Origin: Aliarcobacter sp.
GTDB taxonomy: Bacteria > Campylobacterota > Campylobacteria > Campylobacterales > Arcobacteraceae
DNA: 6,645 nucleotides
Reading direction: 5' to 3'
Assembly: GCA_023268955.1 (NCBI GenBank)
Contig: JALRJW010000264.1
Span: 1 to 6,645 of the forward strand
Part shown: positions 1 to 5,052 of the stretch, piece after piece
How positions within the stretch are numbered: the stretch's first letter is position 1
How the letters are laid out: the number at the start of each line of letters is the position of its first letter
Notes under the pieces: generated by a model
Told to the model about the DNA's origin: nothing
Database searches by the model: none
The model's input: the letters and a program-made list of their open reading frames with translations, nothing else
Program-made: the position numbers and the translations under genes

Positions 1-2
1 AG

Positions 3-209
3 CTCACCATGGGGGCGTTGATCGCTTGTAATATTTTGGTGGGGCGTGCCATTGCCCCTATGGCTCAAATCTCGAGTTGAGTCATTCAGTATGAGCAGGC
101 AAGTAAAGCGCTCAAAACGCTCAATAGCATCATGGAGCTTCCAGACGAGCGCGAAGCGACTAAACACTATGTGCATCGTGAAAATTTGACGGGGCAGATG
201 GAGTTTAAA
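3..209 (+). pseudogene. Fragment of a type I secretion ABC transporter (LapB/HlyB-like permease-ATPase), interrupted by TGA
   Basis: Read in the frame starting at base 3, this stretch encodes a segment with LTMGALIAC, GRAIAPMAQIS, YEQASKALKTLNSIMELPDE and GQMEFKNV. This order matches the end of the last transmembrane helix, the cytoplasmic linker and the first beta strand of the nucleotide-binding domain of type I secretion ABC transporters of the LapB/HlyB/RTX class, which export large adhesins or toxins. Both ends are missing: the N-terminal membrane domain lies before the window, and the Walker A, signature and Walker B motifs never appear because the frame switches to IlvA sequence. An in-frame TGA lies at 78-80 where family members usually carry a hydrophobic residue. 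GC is about 50%, far above the rest of the window, so the piece probably comes from another genome or a foreign region. Family assignment is by pattern recognition of a short stretch. Confidence 0.6.
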
Positions 210-713
210 AATGTAACTCCAAAAATGCTTGATATTATTATTGATTATGTTGATGATATTGTTGAAGTAAGCGACAATGAAATTGCAAATGCAATTTTAT
301 TTTTACTAGAAAAACAAAAACTTGTAGTTGAAGGAGCAGGTGCAGTAGCAGTTGCTGCAATTATGCATGAGAAAGTTGAAGTTGAAGATTCAAAAGTTTG
401 TGCAATAGTAAGTGGTGGTAATATTGATGTTACTATGCTTTCTCAAATTATTGAAAAAGGTTTAGTAAAATCAAATAGAAAAATGAATTTACTAATTACC
501 CTTACTGATAAGCCAGGTTCACTTACAAATTTAACAAAAATCTTTAGAGATTGTGGAGCTAATATTGTTCAAATTGACTATGATAGAGACTCAGTTCAAC
601 TTGAATTTGGTGAAGCATTAATTACTATTGCCCTTGAAACGAAGGGTGATAATCACCAAAAAGAAATCAGAGAAAATTTGAAACAACACGGATATAAATT
701 TAAACAAATTTAA
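132..713 (+). CDS. ilvA: Chimeric ORF: ABC-transporter linker fused to the C-terminal half of threonine dehydratase (IlvA)
   Basis: From about residue 27 onward (base 210) this is the C-terminal part of biosynthetic threonine ammonia-lyase, which converts threonine to 2-oxobutanoate for isoleucine synthesis in the cytoplasm. Visible are the helix VSDNEIANAI (46-55), EGAGAVAVAA (67-76) typical of the PLP fold, the SGGNID motif (94-99) whose serine contacts the PLP ring, and a single C-terminal ACT-like domain from about 118 (NLLITLTDKPGSL) to the end, expected to bind an effector such as isoleucine. The family is usually about 400 residues, so roughly the first 220, including the PLP lysine, are absent. 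Residues 1-26 are instead ABC-transporter sequence. The ATG at 132 is only the first in-frame methionine after an upstream TGA; it has no good ribosome binding site and is not a native ilvA start. The product cannot be an active enzyme as drawn. The IlvA identity is firm; the 5' end is an artefact or a fusion. Confidence 0.85.
   Translation: MELPDEREATKHYVHRENLTGQMEFKNVTPKMLDIIIDYVDDIVEVSDNEIANAILFLLEKQKLVVEGAGAVAVAAIMHEKVEVEDSKVCAIVSGGNIDVTMLSQIIEKGLVKSNRKMNLLITLTDKPGSLTNLTKIFRDCGANIVQIDYDRDSVQLEFGEALITIALETKGDNHQKEIRENLKQHGYKFKQI
204..218. other. Chimeric junction between ABC-transporter and ilvA sequence
   Basis: The reading frame encodes F-K-N-V-T here. Type I secretion ATPases commonly have a sequence like EFKNVTF at the first strand of the nucleotide-binding domain, and IlvA proteins have something like NVTPKML at this point, so a short shared word (about 10 bases around aaaaatgtaact) could have bridged the two. 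Counted GC is 100/200 in bases 1-200 and 25/100 in bases 201-300. The joint is in frame. Seen directly: the composition step and the change of protein family. Inferred: the mechanism, either assembly mis-join or microhomology-mediated recombination. Confidence 0.7.
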
Positions 714-754
714 ATTAATTTTAATACTTTAGTAATATTTTAGAAAATAAATTA

Positions 755-760
755 TATAAT
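755..760 (+). promoter_or_regulatory. Predicted -10 box (TATAAT) for atpB
   Basis: A perfect TATAAT lies 41 bases before the atpB start, preceded by AT-rich, T-rich sequence from about 721. That fits Campylobacterota sigma-70 promoters, which have a strong -10 element and a poorly conserved -35. Transcription would start near 767 and give a leader of about 35 nt containing the AAGGA ribosome binding site at 792-796, five bases before the ATG. No terminator is visible between ilvA and atpB, so read-through from ilvA is also possible. Confidence 0.55.
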
Positions 761-801
761 CGCATTGATTTAGTATTGTGTAATTAAAGAAAAGGAAGAG
801 T

Positions 802-1488
802 ATGGAAGGAAGACTGTTTACATTCTTAGGGACTATTGGTGGTCACGGTCAAGAATGGATTGTATTGTCGCATATGGTATTAGCATTAGTAATTGTTTTC
901 TTAATTGCTAGAGCTGCTACTAAAAAAATGCAACTTGTTCCAACTGGTTCTCAAAATGTTATGGAAGCATTTATCGGTGGAGTTATCTCTATTGGTAAAG
1001 ATACAATGGGTGAGGAAAATGCTAAAAGGTATTTACCACTAATTGGTGCTTTAGGTTTAGTAATTGTTGTTTCTAACTTAATGGGGGTTATTCCTGGTTT
1101 CGAATCTCCTACGGCTAACATCAACTTTACTTTAGCTTTAGCATTAATAGTTTTCATCTATTATAACTATTTAGGTATTAAGGAAAATGGTTTCGTAAAT
1201 TACTTCAAGCACTTTATGGGACCAATGCCAATCTTAGCGCCTTTAATGTTTCCAATTGAATTAATTTCTCATTTCTCGAGAATTATTTCATTATCATTCA
1301 GGCTGTTTGGTGCAATTAGAGGGGATGACATGTTCTTAATGGTATTACTTATGTTAGTACCATGGTTAATTCCTTTATCAGGTTTCTTCATGCTTACTGC
1401 GTTTGGTGTTTTACAAGCGTTTATTTTCATGATCCTTACATATGTATATATTGCGGGATCAATTATGATGGAGCATGAGGACCACTAA
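802..1488 (+). CDS. atpB: ATP synthase F0 subunit a
   Basis: Integral membrane subunit a of F-type ATP synthase, which forms the two proton half-channels against the c-ring. The 228 residues agree with the Campylobacterota length. Hydrophobic segments lie at about 19-38, 79-98, 107-124, 142-172 and 178-222. The essential arginine is R167 in SFRLFG (equivalent to E. coli R210). E153 in PIELIS sits 14 residues before it, as E. coli E196 does, and Q205 in LQAFIFM matches Q252. D175-D176 fall where E. coli has G218-E219, and A171 replaces the usual Asn after RLFG. The start has AAGGA five bases upstream and its own TATAAT promoter. As in Helicobacter and Campylobacter, atpB stands apart from the other ATP synthase genes; here it lies between ilvA and a ThiE-like gene. 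The gene is intact and followed by a terminator, so it is probably monocistronic or the last gene of its transcript. Confidence 0.97.
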   Translation: MEGRLFTFLGTIGGHGQEWIVLSHMVLALVIVFLIARAATKKMQLVPTGSQNVMEAFIGGVISIGKDTMGEENAKRYLPLIGALGLVIVVSNLMGVIPGFESPTANINFTLALALIVFIYYNYLGIKENGFVNYFKHFMGPMPILAPLMFPIELISHFSRIISLSFRLFGAIRGDDMFLMVLLMLVPWLIPLSGFFMLTAFGVLQAFIFMILTYVYIAGSIMMEHEDH

Positions 1489-1580
1489 AAGTAACTAGAT
1501 GTTACTTTTATGGGACGAAACCACTAATTTATTAGTGATCTGAAAAATTAAAAGTTTCTTAACGAACTTTTACTTTTATT
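1486..1580 (+). ncRNA. Multi-hairpin segment in the atpB 3' region; candidate structured RNA
   Basis: Three hairpins follow each other directly after the atpB stop. The first pairs AAAAGTAAC (1487-1495) with GTTACTTTT (1501-1509) around a 5-nt loop. The second pairs CACTAA (1522-1527) with TTAGTG (1532-1537) around TTTA. The third pairs TAAAAGTT (1549-1556) with AACTTTTA (1565-1572). The 5' arm of the first can alternatively pair with TTACTTTTA at 1570-1578 (9 bp), which would close a multibranch structure. The segment ends just before a terminator, so it could be a structured 3' UTR, a small RNA processed from the atpB mRNA, or simply AT-rich repeats. I do not recognise an Rfam family; TPP riboswitch signatures are absent although a ThiE-like gene follows. 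No promoter of its own is evident. Confidence 0.3.
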
Positions 1581-1591
1581 TAAATACACAT

Positions 1592-1624
1592 AAGAGGGAA
1601 GATGGGGACATCTTCCCTTTTTTT
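1592..1624 (+). terminator. Rho-independent terminator after atpB
   Basis: AGGGAAGATG (1595-1604) pairs perfectly with CATCTTCCCT (1609-1618) around a GGGA (GNRA-type) tetraloop, and is followed by a run of seven T (1618-1624). The GC-rich stem stands out strongly from its surroundings. It lacks a T run on the minus strand, so it should act only on plus-strand transcripts, ending the atpB mRNA and separating it from the ThiE-like gene 48 bases further on. Confidence 0.92.
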
Positions 1625-1629
1625 ATACT
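1624..1629 (+). promoter_or_regulatory. Possible -10 box (TATACT) for the ThiE-like gene
   Basis: TATACT lies at the end of the terminator T run, 43 bases before the next start codon. Because the terminator should stop upstream transcription, the ThiE-like gene needs a promoter of its own, and this is the best -10-like hexamer between the two. The T-rich stretch in front of it resembles the Campylobacterota promoter context. It is short and weakly supported. Confidence 0.3.
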
Positions 1630-1672
1630 TAGCAGAAAATAAAAAATTATGCGAAACAATGGAAAATAAACT

Positions 1673-2233
1673 ATGAATTTACAAAAATATTTAATTACAG
1701 ACCCAAAATTTTATGGAACAACTACAAAAGATTTCAAAGCAAATCTTGAAAAAATATTAAGTAAAAATGAAATAAATTTCATCTGTTTTAGGGATAAAAC
1801 AAGTCAAAATTATAAAGAACTAATCAAAGTTTTTATTGAAGTTTGTAGTGCTAAAAACATAGAAAATATTTTTATAAATTCATATATTAATGAAGCCATC
1901 AAATACAATGTTGGTGTTCATTTAACATCAACTCAATTTGATAAAATTAATACTTGTAAAGAACAAAATCTTCAAGTGATAGTTTCTTGCCACAATCAAG
2001 AAGATATAAACAAAGCTAAAAATGATGGTGCAGATTTTATTACATATTCCCCTATTTTTGAAAGTCCTGGAAAAAAAGATTTAAAAGGAATTGAAAATCT
2101 AAAACAAATTGTACAATTAAATAAAGATATTAAAATCTTTGCTTTAGGTGGAATAGTAACTAATGAACATATTAAACAAATCCAAACAACAAACTGTTTT
2201 GGATTTGCCTCAATTAGGTATTTTATAAATTAA
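1673..2233 (+). CDS. Thiamine phosphate synthase / TenI family protein (diverged)
   Basis: A 186-residue TIM-barrel protein of the ThiE/TenI family. ThiE joins the pyrimidine and thiazole halves of thiamine; TenI is a thiazole tautomerase. Family landmarks appear in order: CFRDK (38-42, in place of the usual QLREK), FINS (67-70), GVHLTSTQ (81-88, usual GVHLGQ), VSCHN (104-108), GADFITYSPIFESPGKK (119-135) and FALGGI (156-161). The Asn-Asp pair that in ThiE contributes a magnesium ligand is N69-S70 here, and the GVHLGQ motif with its following acid is altered. H107 sits in the S-x-H motif, where B. subtilis TenI has its catalytic histidine. The protein is also somewhat shorter than ThiE (about 210). 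It may therefore be TenI-like or a diverged paralogue rather than a true ThiE. The ribosome binding site is weak; the ATG overlaps the stop of a five-codon upstream ORF. The stop overlaps that of the convergent helicase gene. Confidence 0.82.
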   Translation: MNLQKYLITDPKFYGTTTKDFKANLEKILSKNEINFICFRDKTSQNYKELIKVFIEVCSAKNIENIFINSYINEAIKYNVGVHLTSTQFDKINTCKEQNLQVIVSCHNQEDINKAKNDGADFITYSPIFESPGKKDLKGIENLKQIVQLNKDIKIFALGGIVTNEHIKQIQTTNCFGFASIRYFIN

Positions 2234-4971
2234 TTTACCTCATCAATTTGAACATCATTTTCTTTTAAATAAACCAAATATCCAAATACATTTTTAGTAT
2301 CAAAAATATCTTTAATAGCTTTTTTATAATATGAAACTTGATTAATATGTTCTTGTTTTTTCTCTTTAGTAGTTTTATAATCTAAGATATAGTAGTTTCC
2401 TTCTTTATATAAAAGCATATCAAGAATTTTTATCTCTTTTTTATACATCAATGCCTGTTCATTTAAGTGAGTTGAGTCTTTGATAAGTGCATTGAAAAAC
2501 TCATTTTGAAGCAACAACTTAATTCTATTTTTCATATCATCAAAATCACTTTCATCTAAATAGTTTGAATATCTACTTTTAGATAATTGAACAGATTTTT
2601 CAATCAAATTTACATCATAGTTTTCCATCATCTCTAAACAATAGTGAGTAGCAATACCAAAATATTTTGATTTTAATAAATCTTCACTATCTTCTTCTTT
2701 ACTTGAAGTAATTTGTTTTTCTTGCGTTCCCAAATCAAGTGGAGTGTAAATAACTTTTTCATCATTATTATAGTTTTTACTTCTATTTATACTTTGAGTT
2801 AAAACACCTTTTGAAATATCAGTTAATGATAATTTTTCAAAAACAGAACCTTTATCTTTTTTTAGAATTATCATATTATATTTTGCTCTTGTTAGGGCAA
2901 CATATAAAACATTTAGTTCATCTTCGTTGTTTAATCTCTCTTCATTTTTTTTGGCTTGAGCATAGCTTTCATCATAATTTTCTAAGCCTTTGATTTTATA
3001 AAACACCCTTTTAAATTCAACATCATTATAGTTAAACAGTAGTGTTGATTTATCTGAGTTTTTCTTTTTTATTCTATCAAGAAGTATTACTGTGTGAAAC
3101 TCCAAACCTTTTGATTTAAAGATTGTTAAAATCTGCAGACCTGTTTGTTCACTATTTTGAATTATCTCTTCAAGCTTATCTATTTCATAAATAAAATCAA
3201 CAATATTTCTAAATTTTGAAGAGATTTCAATAAGTCTAATTATATTTTCATCAACTATTTTTAAATCATATGAAATCTGCTTTAAAATACTAGCAACACT
3301 CCTATTTTCCAAAGATATCTCATAATCAAATTTACTATTAATGCTTAAACCTACTAAGGCATTATAGTTTTCTTTGTAAATATTCTCTTTAAAATATAGA
3401 TATTTAACTATATTAATAAGCGCTTTTGCATTTTTTTGATTTATAAGTTTTGAAGTCATCTCTGTTGTAATTTTAAGGCTTGGGAATTTCTCTTTTAGAA
3501 AATTATACAAAGATAAAACATCATCATTAGTGTAAGTTAAAATTGAAATATCATTTGAATTTACTCCATTTTGAAGCAAAGTTGAAATCTCTTTTGCAAC
3601 ACCATCAAATCTAGTTTGGGCTTCTTCTAAATTTGAGTCTGTAAAAACTTTTATAAAGCCACCTTTGTTGTTTGCTGTTTGTTTCTCATACTCATAATTT
3701 GCTAATGCTAAGAACTTTTCATCAACATAATCCAAAATTTCATTGCATGTTCTATAGTTTGTTGTTAGAGATTTTCTTTCAATCATAGGAGATGACTCTA
3801 AAACATAATCAAATAGCTCTTTGTTTCCGCCCCTAAATCTATAAATAGATTGCTTAGTGTCTCCAACATAGAAAAAGGTTTTAAATTTTTCACTTTGTCC
3901 TGCTAAAATATCATCAATCAAAGGCTTTAATATTTTAAATTGTAAAATAGATGTATCTTGAAACTCATCAATCAAAATATGAGAATATTTACTATCTAAT
4001 CTAAAGTATAAAAAATCTTTATCAATTCTTTTACTCAATAACTCGTAAACAAAGTTTGAGATATCATTAAATTCCAAATAGTTTTTGTTTATATTGTACT
4101 TTTTCTTAAACTCTTTAAAACTATTAAAAAGATTTATTAATTTTGATAAAGCATAACTTGACCTAATCTTGTAATATTTTTCAAGAACACTTTTTAAATT
4201 TGTAAAATACCCTTCTAAAATCTCATTTGAACACTTTTTAAAATATCTATGACTCTCTAAAGTTTCATAAAAAATCCAATTATTTTCCATTAGTTCTTCA
4301 AAACTATTTATATCAACCATATTTTTAACACTGTTTGAAGCAGCAGGACAAGATAAAACACCCTCTTTAATTTTTAAAGCATATTTCAAAGCTTCATCTT
4401 TTAAAAGGTTAATCAATTTAGCATCAATTTGTAAGTTATCATACTCTTCATTTTTTTCAATTAGAAGTTTAAAAATATCAAAAATTGAGTTGAATTTTTT
4501 ATTTTCATATAAAGCAAACTCTATTAAATCATCAAATGTTTTTTCATCAAGACTCTCTAAAAACTTTAAAGACAAATGCTCAATATCATCATTTTTTATT
4601 TCAAAATCATCAGAAATTCCGATATATCCACAAAACTCCCTAAGAATTTTGTTTACAAATTTATCGATAGTAAAAATAGATAATTCACTATTTGAAAATT
4701 GAGTAATCAAAAAGTTTTTTTGACCTAAAATATCTTTTTGATTAATACCCGATTGCAAAGATATTTCATCTAAATAGTTTTTGTCATCACCTAAGGTTAA
4801 AAGTGTATTAAAAATTCTACTGCTCATTTCATTTGCAGCTTTATTTGTAAAGGTTAAAGTCAATATTTCATTTGGCTTGGCACCCTTTAAAAGTAGTGAT
4901 ATGTATCTTACAGTTAGCGCAAAGGTTTTACCCGTTCCTGCACTTGCTTTTAATGCTAAATATTTTTTCAT
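2230..4971 (-). CDS. addA: RecB-like ATP-dependent helicase/nuclease (AddA type)
   Basis: A 913-residue UvrD/Rep-family superfamily 1 helicase with a C-terminal RecB-type nuclease, as in the AddA subunit of AddAB, which resects double-strand breaks for RecA-dependent repair. Helicase motifs: Walker A ASAGTGKT (9-16, K15), motif Ia LTFTNKAANEM (39-49), Walker B LIDEFQDTS (333-341, D335/E336), motif III GDTKQSIYRFRGG (370-382), motif IV TTNYRT (403-408), motif V TIFKSKGLEFHTV (616-628) and motif VI NVLYVALTRAK (687-697, R695). Nuclease residues: H776 in ATHY, D851 in ILDML, D864 and K866 in LDYKT, and Q878 with Y881, so the nuclease looks intact. The length agrees with Campylobacterota homologues. 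It is transcribed alone: divergent from argB upstream and convergent with the ThiE-like gene downstream, so a partner addB must lie elsewhere if present. The ATG has no clear Shine-Dalgarno sequence, but starting MKKYLALKASAGTGKT just before Walker A is typical. No terminator is seen at its 3' end. Confidence 0.92.
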   Translation of the reverse strand: MKKYLALKASAGTGKTFALTVRYISLLLKGAKPNEILTLTFTNKAANEMSSRIFNTLLTLGDDKNYLDEISLQSGINQKDILGQKNFLITQFSNSELSIFTIDKFVNKILREFCGYIGISDDFEIKNDDIEHLSLKFLESLDEKTFDDLIEFALYENKKFNSIFDIFKLLIEKNEEYDNLQIDAKLINLLKDEALKYALKIKEGVLSCPAASNSVKNMVDINSFEELMENNWIFYETLESHRYFKKCSNEILEGYFTNLKSVLEKYYKIRSSYALSKLINLFNSFKEFKKKYNINKNYLEFNDISNFVYELLSKRIDKDFLYFRLDSKYSHILIDEFQDTSILQFKILKPLIDDILAGQSEKFKTFFYVGDTKQSIYRFRGGNKELFDYVLESSPMIERKSLTTNYRTCNEILDYVDEKFLALANYEYEKQTANNKGGFIKVFTDSNLEEAQTRFDGVAKEISTLLQNGVNSNDISILTYTNDDVLSLYNFLKEKFPSLKITTEMTSKLINQKNAKALINIVKYLYFKENIYKENYNALVGLSINSKFDYEISLENRSVASILKQISYDLKIVDENIIRLIEISSKFRNIVDFIYEIDKLEEIIQNSEQTGLQILTIFKSKGLEFHTVILLDRIKKKNSDKSTLLFNYNDVEFKRVFYKIKGLENYDESYAQAKKNEERLNNEDELNVLYVALTRAKYNMIILKKDKGSVFEKLSLTDISKGVLTQSINRSKNYNNDEKVIYTPLDLGTQEKQITSSKEEDSEDLLKSKYFGIATHYCLEMMENYDVNLIEKSVQLSKSRYSNYLDESDFDDMKNRIKLLLQNEFFNALIKDSTHLNEQALMYKKEIKILDMLLYKEGNYYILDYKTTKEKKQEHINQVSYYKKAIKDIFDTKNVFGYLVYLKENDVQIDEVN

Positions 4972-4985
4972 AAATGTATGATACT

Positions 4986-5003
4986 TAAGTTCAAGTTTAA
5001 GTT
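4986..5003 (+). repeat. Three tandem hexamers (T/C)AAGTT upstream of argB
   Basis: TAAGTT (4986-4991), CAAGTT (4992-4997) and TAAGTT (4998-5003) follow each other without spacing in the 81 bp between the divergent addA-like gene and argB. They lie just upstream of the argB -10 box, where a -35 region or an activator or repressor site would be, and also within the likely upstream region of the helicase gene. ACTTAA (4983-4988) and TTAAGT (4997-5002) additionally form an inverted repeat over the same bases. The array is exact apart from one T/C change. Its role is unknown; in such AT-rich DNA chance is possible. Confidence 0.4.
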
Positions 5004-5016
5004 AGATAATTTTAGA

Positions 5017-5022
5017 TATAAT
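5017..5022 (+). promoter_or_regulatory. Predicted -10 box (TATAAT) for argB-thrC
   Basis: A perfect TATAAT preceded by TTTTAGA (5010-5016), a T-rich extension typical of Campylobacterota sigma-70 promoters, lies 30 bases before the argB ATG. Transcription would start near 5029 and give a leader of about 24 nt carrying the TAGGA ribosome binding site. A second -10-like GATAAT is at 5005-5010. No E. coli-type ArgR box is visible near it. Confidence 0.6.
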
Positions 5023-5041
5023 AACTACTTTTAAAGAAAAA

Positions 5042-5046
5042 TAGGA
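5042..5046 (+). promoter_or_regulatory. Ribosome binding site (TAGGA) that fixes the argB start
   Basis: TAGGA lies six bases before the ATG at 5053, a normal spacing. An upstream in-frame TTG at 5047 directly abuts this site with no spacing, so it is very unlikely to be used. The site therefore supports starting argB at 5053. Confidence 0.7.
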
Positions 5047-5052
5047 TTGTAC

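Noticed and set aside
951..1157. Minus-strand open frame of 68 codons within atpB
   Set aside because: It lies wholly antisense to a clear, conserved membrane protein gene, resembles no family, and has no start signal.
1489..1624. TPP or other transcription-attenuating riboswitch upstream of the ThiE-like gene
   Set aside because: A structured stretch followed by a terminator and a ThiE-like gene invites this idea, but TPP signatures are absent, no promoter precedes the stretch, and I found no antiterminator arm complementary to the terminator stem.
2811..4981. Plus-strand short open frames at 2811-2993, 4490-4702 and 4781-4981 opposite the helicase gene
   Set aside because: They are antisense shadows of a well-supported long gene, with Leu/Ser-rich composition expected from the complementary strand of AT-rich coding DNA.
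5047..5052. TTG at 5047 as the argB start
   Set aside because: It adjoins the TAGGA ribosome binding site with no spacing, while ATG 5053 has a six-base spacing and begins the normal N-terminal helix.
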